Assembly (NCBI GenBank): GCA_900763885.1 | Contig: CAAFLY010000161.1 | Span: 1 to 14,296, forward strand | Direction: 5' to 3' | DNA: 14,296 nt | Origin: Clostridia bacterium | GTDB taxonomy: Bacteria > Bacillota > Clostridia > Oscillospirales > CAG-272 | Shown: positions 1-7,218 of the stretch, piece by piece | Numbering within the stretch: position 1 is the first letter of the stretch | How the letters are laid out: each line of letters starts with the position of its first letter | Translations under genes and position numbers: made by a program | The notes under the pieces: generated by a model | The model's database searches: none | Told to the model about the DNA's origin: nothing | What the model saw: the letters and a program-made list of their open reading frames with translations, nothing else

Positions 1-33
1 AAGTACTTTCGCGAAATAAAGTGTTAAAATATA

Positions 34-46
34 CGTATGTTATACG
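34..46. promoter_or_regulatory. Short inverted repeat upstream of first promoter
   Basis: CGTAT-gtt-ATACG is a perfect 5-bp inverted repeat ending 9 bp before the -35 box of the first promoter. It is suitably placed for a regulator site, but it is short and lies in AT-rich sequence, so chance is possible. Confidence 0.25.
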
Positions 47-55
47 AAAGAGGGG

Positions 56-84
56 TTGCAAAACGGCGTGAAATCCTGTATACT
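56..84 (+). promoter_or_regulatory. Sigma-A promoter of the solute-binding lipoprotein gene
   Basis: TTGCAA at 56-61 and TATACT at 79-84 are separated by exactly 17 bp. Transcription would start near 91, leaving a leader of about 50 nt before the GGAGG ribosome binding site at 127-131 and the ATG at 140. The -10 box lies inside a larger inverted repeat (75-109), which suggests repression. Confidence 0.6.
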
Positions 85-109
85 TATGGTGTACCTATGG
101 GTATACAGG
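75..109. promoter_or_regulatory. Palindromic operator candidate over the -10 box
   Basis: CCTGTATAC (75-83) and GTATACAGG (101-109) form a perfect 9-bp inverted repeat with a 17-nt centre. The centre holds a third related hexamer, GTGTAC at 89-94, so GTATAC/GTGTAC/GTATAC units lie 11 and 12 bp apart, close to one helical turn each. It covers the -10 box and the predicted start point. A repressor that senses the lipoprotein's ligand is the obvious inference; no regulator gene of that kind lies in the window. Confidence 0.45.
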
Positions 110-139
110 AAATTCACAGACAATTTGGAGGCAAACAGT

Positions 140-1606
140 ATGTTTGGAAAAGCGAAAAAGGTTCTTACGCTGCTTCTTTTGGCGGCGATACTGACCGGAT
201 GCGGCGGAGGGACAGTGGAAACGGATGTGTCGTCGGCGCATCCGGAGTCGGCGAACCCGGAGGTCCCGGAGACGGAGGGCGAGACGGAGGAGGCGGATCC
301 GGTGGCGGACCGGGATTTCAACGGTGCGTCGTTCCGGATCACGACGAGCGAATCGGGGACGCAGCACTACGTATTCACGCTCACGGAGCTGACCGGGGAC
401 GTACTGAACGACGCGCTGTACAACCGGACGAAGGCGATTGAGGACAAGTTCAACATTGTGTTCGCGGCGGACAACGTGGAATCGGACGCTTTCGCGGCGG
501 CGGACACGTTCATCAACGCGGTACACGCGGGGGACACGACGTACGATCTGGCGATGCTATTGGAGCGGCGGGCGTTCACGATGGCGCAGGAGGGCTGCTT
601 CACGGATGTGAAAACGCTGCCGGAGGTCCATCCCGACCGGGAATGGTGGCTGACCGACGTAAACGACACGATCAATTTCGGCGACGCGCGCTACATCACC
701 TACGGCAGCGCGAACCTTGGCTTTTACGATCTGACGCACGTGCTGCTGTTCAACAAGAGCATGGCGGAGGATCTGGGGCTTGCCGATCCCTACGAGCTGG
801 TTCTCTCCGGCGCGTGGACGTTTGACCGGTTCGCGGAGATGGCGCGTGCGGCGATCCGGGATGTAAACGGGGACGGCGCGTTCGGCAAGGAGGACAGCTA
901 CGGCTATGTCGGCGGCTCGAATATGCTTTTGATGAACTTTGTGACGGCAGCGCGGAGTCGGACAATCGAGCGGACGGCGGACGGTGCGAAAATCGCGCTG
1001 CTGACGGACACGCGGATCGCGGATGTATGCGAAAAGGTGGCGAACACGGTCTGGGAGACGGGCTTCTGGTACACGAAATCGCAAAGCTCAAACGATTATT
1101 ATCTGACGGACACGTATTTCCAGGATGATCAGGCGTTGTTCGCGGATCACACGTTCTATTCCGCCTGTCTGCTGCGGGACATGGCGTCGGATTTCGGGAT
1201 CATTCCGTTCCCGAAGTATGAGGAGGCGCAGGAGCGGTACGGTTCTGTGGCGGAGGCGGGCAGCCGGATCACGACGGTTCCCGCGGTGGTACGCGATCCG
1301 GAGCTGGTCGGCGCGGTGCTGGAGATGATGCACTATCTGTCCTATCGGGACGTCATGCCGGCGTACTACGAGACGACGCTGAAGCAGAAGGTGAGCCGGG
1401 ACAGCGTATCCGCGCAGATGCTCGATCTGATCCTGGGCAACATTTATTACGATTTGGGCGCGACGATGTTCAACGACGCGATCAAGGACGGCATTCTCTC
1501 GCCCTATCTGATGGGCAGCCGGACCGATTATGCCTCCCGGGTCGAAAAGAAGCTCCCCGCCATTGAAAAAGCCATCACAGACGCGGGCGGCGTTGTGGCA
1601 CAGTAA
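140..1606 (+). CDS. Extracellular solute-binding lipoprotein (carbohydrate ABC transporter type)
   Basis: A 488-residue lipoprotein expected to be anchored outside the membrane and to deliver a ligand, probably an oligosaccharide, to an ABC permease. Residues 1-21 form a lipoprotein signal (K-rich start, LLLLAAIL, then L-T-G-C with Cys21 as lipidation site). An acidic, Pro/Glu-rich linker follows to about residue 57, then a family-1-like binding fold. Residues 241-252 (DVNGDGAFGKED) resemble an EF-hand-type calcium loop, as seen in some sugar-binding proteins. ATG at 140 was chosen because GGAGG lies 8 nt upstream and the signal peptide starts there; an in-frame ATG at 56 falls on the -35 box. 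It has its own promoter and is followed at once by a palindromic repeat. No permease genes are adjacent in the window. The class is clear; the ligand is not. Confidence 0.85.
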   Translation: MFGKAKKVLTLLLLAAILTGCGGGTVETDVSSAHPESANPEVPETEGETEEADPVADRDFNGASFRITTSESGTQHYVFTLTELTGDVLNDALYNRTKAIEDKFNIVFAADNVESDAFAAADTFINAVHAGDTTYDLAMLLERRAFTMAQEGCFTDVKTLPEVHPDREWWLTDVNDTINFGDARYITYGSANLGFYDLTHVLLFNKSMAEDLGLADPYELVLSGAWTFDRFAEMARAAIRDVNGDGAFGKEDSYGYVGGSNMLLMNFVTAARSRTIERTADGAKIALLTDTRIADVCEKVANTVWETGFWYTKSQSSNDYYLTDTYFQDDQALFADHTFYSACLLRDMASDFGIIPFPKYEEAQERYGSVAEAGSRITTVPAVVRDPELVGAVLEMMHYLSYRDVMPAYYETTLKQKVSRDSVSAQMLDLILGNIYYDLGATMFNDAIKDGILSPYLMGSRTDYASRVEKKLPAIEKAITDAGGVVAQ

Positions 1607-1708
1607 CCAGGGAAACTCTGATTTGAGGTTATTTTTGCGATAAAAGCCCTTATCCCTTATATTTCAGCCTTTTATCGCAAAAACCCGATTTATTCAGAGC
1701 ATCCCTGG
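1607..1708. repeat. 102-bp imperfect palindrome, MITE-like or terminator-like
   Basis: Starting on the base after the stop codon, two 40-nt arms (1607-1646 and 1669-1708) match in inverted orientation at 30 of 40 positions with no gaps, around a 22-nt loop. Identity is concentrated at the tips (CCAGGGA, then CTCTGA) and next to the loop (TTTTTGCGATAAAAG, 15 of 15). Conserved tips and a full-length register fit a small non-autonomous transposable element with terminal inverted repeats. The inner 15-bp stem could also slow or end transcription, although no T-run follows it. Confidence 0.6.
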
Positions 1709-1801
1709 AAAAAACAATGCCGTGCCGGAGAATCGCCGTGGATGAGGTATCGGCGGCAAAAAACGGTGCGGCGCGAAGAAAAAAAGGAAAGGAGTATGCG
1801 A

Positions 1802-2794
1802 ATGGAAAAGGTACAGGGAATTGTATACGCGTACACGCCGGAGAAGCGGTACGACATGGTGCGCGATCTGGGGATCGACTGGATCCGACTGAACGTGCCG
1901 TTTCCGTGGACGGACAGACTGGACGGCACGATCTCTCCCCGGTGGGAATCGGTAAAGGCGGCGATCCGGGAGGCGGCGGAGGCGGGATTGTCCGTCATGC
2001 CCTCCACGCCCACGATCCTAGACTATCCGGAGTCGATCTGCGGGACCTACGGTACGCCGGTCTTTTACGACGCGGTACGGCGGACGACGCGGTTTATGGC
2101 AGCGGATCTCGGTCCGCTCGCGCCGTCGCTGTGGCAGTGCATGAATGAGCTGGACATACCGACGTTTTCCGGGGACGTACCGCTTGCGATCTGTGCGGAG
2201 ACGTGCCGGCAGTCGGCATACGGGATCTTGGACGAAAACCCGGCGGCGGTATGCGGCACGAATTTTGCGTCATGGCGGCCGGAGAGCCGTGCGGTGGGCG
2301 AGCTTTTGTTCAAGGGAGCGCATCCGTTTGGCTATGTGGGTGACGATCAGTATTTCGGCTCCTGGCAGGGCGGTGCGGTCGAGGACTGGGTTGGCGTGCT
2401 TGACGATATGTGGGCGGCGTTCGGGCTGCCGATCCTTGTGAACGAATGGGGCTATTCCAGCCGCGGTGAGACGCTGCCCGCCTCCGCGATCCCCGCCGTT
2501 CTCCCGCCGCACCGGAATCCGGTATGCTGCAACAAGGCGTGGTACAACGAGGTGGAGGGCGGTCACACGGAGGCGGTGCAGGCGGAATATTTCCGGCGCG
2601 GACTGGCGATATTCCGTTCCCATCCGCACGTGCTCGGCAATTTCCTCTTCTGCTTCTCGGACGCGCGCCGCTGCTGGCAATGCGGAGAGGAGGACTGTCC
2701 CGCCGAATGCTACTGGGGTCTGACCGACGTGAACTGCGTGCCGAAGCCCGCCTATTACGCGGTCCGCTCGATTCTGCGCGGTACGGACGCATAA
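1802..2794 (+). CDS. Putative cytoplasmic clan GH-A (TIM-barrel) glycoside hydrolase
   Basis: A 330-residue protein without signal peptide, so expected to act on imported sugars in the cytoplasm. It reads as a single TIM barrel: strand 1 near residues 26-34 (DWIRLNVPF), an acid/base candidate Glu116 in CMNELDIP, and a nucleophile candidate Glu215 in LVNEWGYSS. The Asn-Glu before strand-4 and late Glu-Trp arrangement is that of clan GH-A retaining glycosidases; I cannot name the family. It is unusually Cys-rich (13 Cys), with a cluster C291-x2-C294-x4-C299-x3-C303 near the C-terminus that may bind metal. Start: ATG 1802 has AAAGGAG ending 7 nt upstream; ATG 1796, two codons earlier, is the alternative. 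No promoter was seen in the 93 bp between the palindrome and the gene. The ceramidase-fold gene follows after 199 bp. Confidence 0.65.
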   Translation: MEKVQGIVYAYTPEKRYDMVRDLGIDWIRLNVPFPWTDRLDGTISPRWESVKAAIREAAEAGLSVMPSTPTILDYPESICGTYGTPVFYDAVRRTTRFMAADLGPLAPSLWQCMNELDIPTFSGDVPLAICAETCRQSAYGILDENPAAVCGTNFASWRPESRAVGELLFKGAHPFGYVGDDQYFGSWQGGAVEDWVGVLDDMWAAFGLPILVNEWGYSSRGETLPASAIPAVLPPHRNPVCCNKAWYNEVEGGHTEAVQAEYFRRGLAIFRSHPHVLGNFLFCFSDARRCWQCGEEDCPAECYWGLTDVNCVPKPAYYAVRSILRGTDA

Positions 2795-2993
2795 AAAAGG
2801 CTCCGCGCCGCGGGAAAAGCCGTATAACCGCGCATCCCGACGGAGAAAAACCGCCGGATCCGCGCGGGTCAACGTGGGAAACGCTGCCGCGGGGTGGATT
2901 TCGCGCCGCGGGGGCATATATACGCGCTCTTGGACGCGAAAAAACCGACGCCGGGGCGCATTCCCGAAAAATCACAGAAAAGGAGAGCTTGTC

Positions 2994-4259
2994 ATGTATA
3001 TTTGCGGCATATCCGAGACGGACATCACCCCGTCCATGGGGATGGAGATCCCCGGTTATTTTGCGCGTCGGCTCGCGGCGGGGGTTCTTGATCCGCTGTC
3101 GGCACTGACGGCCTATTTTGAAAACGACGGAGACCGGGCTGTGCTCATATCCTGCGACGCGATCGGCGTTCCGCTGTCCGTATGCGACCGTGCGCGGCAC
3201 AGGATCGCGGAAGCGCTGTCCATGACGCCGGACGCGGTGCTCATCTGTGCGACCCATTCCCACACGGGCGGTCCGGTGGAGCATTTCGGCTCGTTCTGTC
3301 AGGAGAACAACCCGTATCTGGCGTTTTTGGAGGAGCGGATCGTGGACGGCGCGATTCTGGCAAGGGCGGACGCGCGTCCGGTCACCCTGCGCTTTGTCAA
3401 AACGGCGGAGGATAAGCTCGCGTACTACCGCAACTACGTCATGCCGGACGGCTCGTATCAGACGTGGTGCGGCACGGGAGCAAGACCGTACGGCGAGATC
3501 GACCCCGAGGTATGCGTGCTGCGGATCGACAACGCGGACGGCACGCCCTACGGATGCCTTGTGAATTACGCGTGCCACTGCGACTGTGTGGGCGGCAACA
3601 GCTATTCCGCGGATTATCCCGGTGCGATGCGTGCCGCGCTCCGTCGGATGTACGGCGAGGATTTCCGTCCGATGTACTTAAACGGCGCGAACGGGAACAT
3701 CAACCACTGCGATCCGAACGGCTTCCACAATGTGCCGTATCATTTCCGCCGGATGGGAAGGATCCTTGCCTGCGATGTGTCCCGTGCGATGGAGATCGGC
3801 GGCGAGGCGCTTGCGGAAGGCGGGATCTCTGCCGTGTACCGCGTTCTGCCCATGGAGAGACGGGCCCCGGACGCGTCGCTTATCGCCTGGGCGGAGAAGC
3901 TGGCAGCCGATCCGGACGCGTCGGTGATGGACGCGTATTTCGCCGGGGAAGCGCTCCGTTTCCGGAAAGAGGGTGCGCGGACGGTGGCGGTACCGGTGCA
4001 GGTGATCGCGATCGGCCCGCTTGCGATTTTTGCCATGCCGGGGGAGATGTACGTGGAATTCGGGAAAATGTGCAAAAAGCTCCGTCCGCGCGCCATGGTC
4101 GCCAGTCTCGCCAACGCCGCTGTCGGCTATGTCCCGATCCGCGAGCTGTTCCAGCCGGGCATCTACGAGGCAAGACTGTGCGAGGGGAGTCAGCTGCCGC
4201 CGGACGCGGGTTATCGAATGGTCGAGGCCCTCGCGGAAATGGCGGAAACGCTCTTCTGA
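2994..4259 (+). CDS. Neutral/alkaline ceramidase-fold (N-terminal domain) hydrolase
   Basis: A 421-residue protein resembling the zinc-binding N-terminal domain of neutral/alkaline non-lysosomal ceramidases. Visible signatures are THSHTGG (residues 87-93), the His195 region NYACHC followed by SYSADYPG (203-210), NGANGNIN (230-237), MPGE with Glu351, and the C-terminal stretch GYVPIRELF...YEARL with Tyr391. By analogy with the Pseudomonas enzyme, His88 or His90, His195, Glu351 and Tyr391 are candidate zinc ligands. It has no signal peptide and lacks the C-terminal domain of true ceramidases, so it is probably a cytoplasmic amidase or esterase with another substrate. ATG 2994 has AAAAGGAG 8 nt upstream. 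The gene may be cotranscribed with the glycosidase upstream and ends before a strong bidirectional terminator. Confidence 0.75.
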   Translation: MYICGISETDITPSMGMEIPGYFARRLAAGVLDPLSALTAYFENDGDRAVLISCDAIGVPLSVCDRARHRIAEALSMTPDAVLICATHSHTGGPVEHFGSFCQENNPYLAFLEERIVDGAILARADARPVTLRFVKTAEDKLAYYRNYVMPDGSYQTWCGTGARPYGEIDPEVCVLRIDNADGTPYGCLVNYACHCDCVGGNSYSADYPGAMRAALRRMYGEDFRPMYLNGANGNINHCDPNGFHNVPYHFRRMGRILACDVSRAMEIGGEALAEGGISAVYRVLPMERRAPDASLIAWAEKLAADPDASVMDAYFAGEALRFRKEGARTVAVPVQVIAIGPLAIFAMPGEMYVEFGKMCKKLRPRAMVASLANAAVGYVPIRELFQPGIYEARLCEGSQLPPDAGYRMVEALAEMAETLF

Positions 4260-4284
4260 GAAACGGTCCGCAAAGCAGAAAAAA

Positions 4285-4327
4285 ACCGCTTGGTATCCTT
4301 TTTCCGATACCGAGCGGTATTTTTTTG
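4285..4327. terminator. Bidirectional Rho-independent terminator
   Basis: A 13-bp stem (4285-4297 with 4306-4318, one U-G wobble) and an 8-nt loop are followed by TATTTTTTT on the plus strand and preceded by a run of seven A on the other side. It lies between the convergent ceramidase-fold and PHP genes and can serve both. Confidence 0.9.
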
Positions 4328-4332
4328 GGGAG

Positions 4333-5247
4333 TTATCTGCTCCACGCGTCCTTTTCGATGATCTGGCTCCACGCCATATTGCCGGCGGCGTCGCGGACCT
4401 CGACACGGACAAAGCGGTCGTTTGGGTGGGGGACGTATTCGCTGTGGGTCAGCCGTTCACCCTCCGGCGCCGTATCCGCGCGGTGATTGTTCCAGACCAT
4501 ATTGGAGTAGTAGACGATCTCGCAGACCGGGGAGCAGTCCACGACGATTCTGCCGTCCCTGCCCTCCGCGGCGCGCTCGACCCGCACGTACAATTCCGGT
4601 CCCTGCGTCGCGTAGAAGCGCTTTGCCACGATCGCCTGCAGGATCGCCTCGCGCGTGCAGTCCTCGGCCTCCACCATGATGAAGCTCCGGCACGCGTCAT
4701 ACCCCGGCTCGTAGAAATGGACGTCGTCATCCGCGACAAGGGGCAGGCAGTAGCCGCGGGAGGCGACCATGTCCACAATGAGCCCGCTGTACGGACGGGC
4801 GTTGCGCGGCAGACCCGACACGGAATTGTAGATCTCCGTCATGTCGAACACTCTGCCGTAGCGCGTGAGCTGATCCGGTGTGTCCAGGGACCATGCCGGG
4901 TGCGCGATGTTGGCAAGACCGCCGGCCGCGTGGATCCGCTCCGCCGCTTCGCCCGGCGTCATTTCCCGTGTGATCTGCGGATCCCGTTCCACGCCGAGCG
5001 CGACGATGTGGTATACGCCCTCCGCCGGATCGGAGCCGAAATCGTATTCGCAGCCGGAGAGGAGGAGCATCCCCTCGTAGTCGCCCGCGTCGCTCACCTT
5101 CCAGTGATCCGTGCGCGCGAGAAAGTCATAGCCCTTTGATTTGTATAGGGCAAAGCATTCCTCGGGCGACACCTTCCCGTCCGATTCCGTCGTGTGCGTG
5201 TGCAGATTCCCCTTGAACCATTTGCGCCCCTGTGCGTCCGTGTACAT
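4333..5247 (-). CDS. PHP-domain metallohydrolase, CehA/McbA type
   Basis: A 304-residue cytoplasmic phosphoesterase-like enzyme. The PHP metal motifs are all present: HTHTTESDG (His16, His18, Asp23), RTDH (Asp47, His48), Glu67 in GCEYDF, His116 in IAHPAW, and DDVH (Asp175, His177). After about residue 215 comes a beta-rich tail (YVRVER...IVYYSNMVWNN...VRVEVRDAAGNMAWS), the arrangement seen in CehA/McbA family hydrolases rather than in histidinol phosphatases or polymerase PHP domains. The substrate is probably a phosphoester or other ester linked to sugar catabolism, but is unknown. ATG at 5247 was chosen because AAGGA lies 7 nt upstream; in-frame upstream ATGs lack a site. Its own promoter lies at 5324-5352. 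The stop codon abuts the shared terminator. Confidence 0.8.
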   Translation of the reverse strand: MYTDAQGRKWFKGNLHTHTTESDGKVSPEECFALYKSKGYDFLARTDHWKVSDAGDYEGMLLLSGCEYDFGSDPAEGVYHIVALGVERDPQITREMTPGEAAERIHAAGGLANIAHPAWSLDTPDQLTRYGRVFDMTEIYNSVSGLPRNARPYSGLIVDMVASRGYCLPLVADDDVHFYEPGYDACRSFIMVEAEDCTREAILQAIVAKRFYATQGPELYVRVERAAEGRDGRIVVDCSPVCEIVYYSNMVWNNHRADTAPEGERLTHSEYVPHPNDRFVRVEVRDAAGNMAWSQIIEKDAWSR

Positions 5248-5323
5248 AAATATTCCTTCTTTTTCTGTGAAATTTCCAAGGCCGCGCTGCATCCATCGGC
5301 CTTTATTCTGCGTTTTCCTTAAT

Positions 5324-5352
5324 AGTATACCACATTCCCCCGCGGTTCGCAA
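5324..5352 (-). promoter_or_regulatory. Sigma-A promoter of the PHP hydrolase gene
   Basis: On the minus strand TTGCGA (5347-5352) and TATACT (5324-5329) are 17 bp apart, with TGG directly before the -10 box (extended -10). The leader to the ATG at 5247 is about 70 nt. Confidence 0.6.
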
Positions 5353-5483
5353 GCACAAACCGATATGAAAAATCCCGCGGGAACGGCGCGCATTCTTGCA
5401 AGATGGGATGGAAATGGTTTACGGGGGGAAGGGGATGAAAAAGGACCGCCCCGTCATCCGAGAGCGATCCCCACGATTGTCCC

Positions 5484-6749
5484 CTATCCCAGAAACGGCG
5501 CGATCGGGAACCGGGCAAGCCGGATGTGCCTGCGGGATACCGTATACGATAGATACGCGTAGTCCCCGTATGGCTCCGTGTAGGGGTAGAACAGGCTGTC
5601 GTGCATATCCGCTACCGCGACCGGGGTGCTCGCGGCGGGATTTTCCCGGTTGATCCTCACGATACCGAAGCCGTTGCGGTCAATCGGCGCGTGGATGAGG
5701 TAGAGTTCCTCCCGCAGCCAGAGGAAATCCGAGCGGGACTGCGCGTCGCGGATCAGCGTCGGCACCGCCCACATCCCGGTTTTCAGATCGTACGCGGTGA
5801 GAAAACCCTGCATACACTCGTCCTGGCGCACAAAGTACCAGCACTTGTCCCCGACCACGTATACGGCGTTCTCCCACAGCGATTCGTTTGTGAAATCGGG
5901 GGCGGCGACGTATTCCCACGTCACAAGATCCCGGCTTTTGATGATGCAGTTGAAATTCCCGGAGTACGCGCCCGTGTAGTACCAGACCTCCCCGTTCTCC
6001 ACCCGCGTGGACAGCTTCTGCATGATCCCAATATCGCTCCACATGGGCTTGTGCGCGATTCCGTTTGCCGACAGCGCTGCGATCATGCCGCGGATGGAAA
6101 AGTCGTTTTCGACGTCCCCCACGCGGAACCGGTTCGGGCGGATCTCGGATAGGGTCGCGGTGGAGATGGTATAGGTACAGTAGAAGCGGTAGTACAGTCC
6201 GTCCGCGGAGGCGGTCCACAGGAGATAGAGCATGTCCGCATCGTCCTCTCGACGGAGCAGGATCGTGTCGTAAACCCGGTCGATGCGCCGTCCGTCCAGG
6301 GTGTCGCCCGCCTTCTGGAGCCGGAGGATCACCATATCGTCGGTGTCGAGGGTCACGTCCGCCGCCGCCGCGCCATGGATCGGGCAGAACGCGAAGCGCG
6401 CCTCCTGATACGCCGGATCCTCCGCGTCCGTTCCGGTGTTCGCGTAATACGTCATGTAGACGGCGTCGTCTGTGATGGCAAAGGTCGATACGTGGACCAT
6501 TTTGTCCGTTTGCTCTCCGGGACGCGCCGCGCAGTACGCCTCGTTTTTCTCAAAATCCGCGAGAATGTGCGCCTGCAGTTCGGAGACGAGCCGGTCGCCG
6601 TTTGCCTTTGCCGCAGGATCGTTCTGCGGACGGATGTACCCGCGATAGGGCGAGATCGGCGCGGACGGGGTCAGTCGCTCGGGGTGGTCCGTCGGCACGT
6701 CCGGGGTGAAGATACCCGCGGCGGGAGGAAGTATGCTGATATGCGCCAT
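5484..6749 (-). CDS. GH43-like five-bladed beta-propeller protein
   Basis: A 421-residue protein with no signal peptide. Repeated blade-like segments are visible: about 84-122, 157-196, 236-286, 287-368 and 381-416. The segment WYYTGAYSGNFNCIIKSRDL (residues 256-275, followed by VTWEY) carries the S-x-D-L-x-x-W blade ending typical of GH43/GH32/GH130-like propellers, and LWENAVYVVGDKCWYF has the usual 'E near the centre, then strand' pattern. This supports a carbohydrate-active or sugar-binding propeller, possibly catalytic through Asp/Glu residues on the first three blades; I could not assign a family. The ATG at 6749 is the only good start, with AGGCAGG just upstream and a consensus-like promoter behind it. 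It lies 236 bp upstream of the PHP gene on the same strand, which has its own promoter. No convincing terminator separates them. Confidence 0.55.
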   Translation of the reverse strand: MAHISILPPAAGIFTPDVPTDHPERLTPSAPISPYRGYIRPQNDPAAKANGDRLVSELQAHILADFEKNEAYCAARPGEQTDKMVHVSTFAITDDAVYMTYYANTGTDAEDPAYQEARFAFCPIHGAAAADVTLDTDDMVILRLQKAGDTLDGRRIDRVYDTILLRREDDADMLYLLWTASADGLYYRFYCTYTISTATLSEIRPNRFRVGDVENDFSIRGMIAALSANGIAHKPMWSDIGIMQKLSTRVENGEVWYYTGAYSGNFNCIIKSRDLVTWEYVAAPDFTNESLWENAVYVVGDKCWYFVRQDECMQGFLTAYDLKTGMWAVPTLIRDAQSRSDFLWLREELYLIHAPIDRNGFGIVRINRENPAASTPVAVADMHDSLFYPYTEPYGDYAYLSYTVSRRHIRLARFPIAPFLG

Positions 6750-6792
6750 AGGAAGCCTGCCTTTCTTTTGCTGATTCGAGAAGATTTTCTAT

Positions 6793-6821
6793 AGTATGCC
6801 ACACATAGCGGCGTTTGTCAA
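6793..6821 (-). promoter_or_regulatory. Sigma-A promoter of the propeller gene
   Basis: On the minus strand a perfect TTGACA (6816-6821) lies 17 bp before CATACT (6793-6798), again with TGTGG before the -10 box. A small inverted repeat, GGCAG-atgc-CTGCC (6851-6864), sits about 30 bp upstream of the -35 box and could be a regulator site. The rest of the 6865-6978 stretch shows nothing recognisable. Confidence 0.7.
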
Positions 6822-6978
6822 TGGAAAAAACAGAAGGGAATGGCAAAAATGGCAGATGCCTGCCTGATTTTATGAGAAATGTTGTCCACCGTAAAGGCTT
6901 CCTGTGTACATATCCAACCGCTATGGCAGGGTCACCGCGCGCGTATATCATAAGCAGGCTGTGATTCCACACACAAGC

Positions 6979-7019
6979 AAGCCCTCTGCCGCAGAACCGG
7001 GTCCTGTGACAGAGGGCTT
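6979..7019 (-). terminator. Terminator-like hairpin after rubredoxin
   Basis: AAGCCCTCTG (6979-6988) pairs perfectly with CAGAGGGCTT (7010-7019) around a 21-nt loop. It begins 12 bp past the rubredoxin stop codon. On the minus strand the hairpin is followed by a T/G-rich stretch rather than a clean T-run, so termination may be partial. Confidence 0.65.
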
Positions 7020-7031
7020 ATGTTTATGCTT

Positions 7032-7193
7032 TTACTCCTCGACTTCCGTGAACGCGTCCTTGCCGAGACCGCAGGTGGGACATACCCAATCCTCCGGTAC
7101 GTCTTCCCACGGGGTGCCGGGGGAAACGCCGTTATCCGGATCGCCTTCCGCCGGGTCGTAGATGTAGCCGCACGGGCATTCGTATTTCTTCAT
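7032..7193 (-). CDS. Rubredoxin (small iron electron carrier) with C-x-C first knuckle
   Basis: A 53-residue rubredoxin, full length for the family. It carries electrons in the cytoplasm, and next to a reverse rubrerythrin it most likely feeds peroxide reduction. The middle of the protein is canonical (YIYDPAEGDPDNGVSPGTPW, then EDVPEDWVCPTCG), with Cys38 and Cys41 as a normal C-x2-C knuckle. The first knuckle reads YECPCGY, placing Cys6 and Cys8 only one residue apart, whereas most rubredoxins have C-x2-C. The frame is otherwise intact, so this is a one-codon difference and not a frameshift. GGAGG lies 9 nt before the ATG. The start codon is 25 nt after the rubrerythrin stop, so both are probably on one transcript. 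Confidence 0.93.
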   Translation of the reverse strand: MKKYECPCGYIYDPAEGDPDNGVSPGTPWEDVPEDWVCPTCGLGKDAFTEVEE

Positions 7194-7218
7194 TTCGGTT
7201 GTCCTCCGTTATTGTCGA

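Noticed and set aside
56..139. Longer N-terminus for the solute-binding lipoprotein starting at 56
   Set aside because: It would place the start codon in the -35 box and put 28 residues before the lipoprotein signal. ATG 140 has a good ribosome site.
2795..2993. Promoter or terminator between the glycosidase and ceramidase-fold genes
   Set aside because: GGCT...AGCC just after the stop and CATATATA near 2920 were considered, but the first has no T-run and the second has no -35 box at the right spacing.
2310..3578. A 422-codon open frame on the minus strand across the glycosidase and ceramidase-fold genes
   Set aside because: It has an Arg/Pro/Ser-rich composition typical of shadow frames, and both genes on the other strand have conserved active-site motifs.
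2994..4259. Calling the gene a true secreted ceramidase
   Set aside because: There is no signal peptide or C-terminal domain, and the context is sugar-related. Only the fold and zinc motifs can be supported.
4333..5247. Histidinol phosphatase
   Set aside because: The PHP motifs fit many families. The C-terminal beta-rich tail and lack of histidine genes nearby favour the CehA/McbA type.
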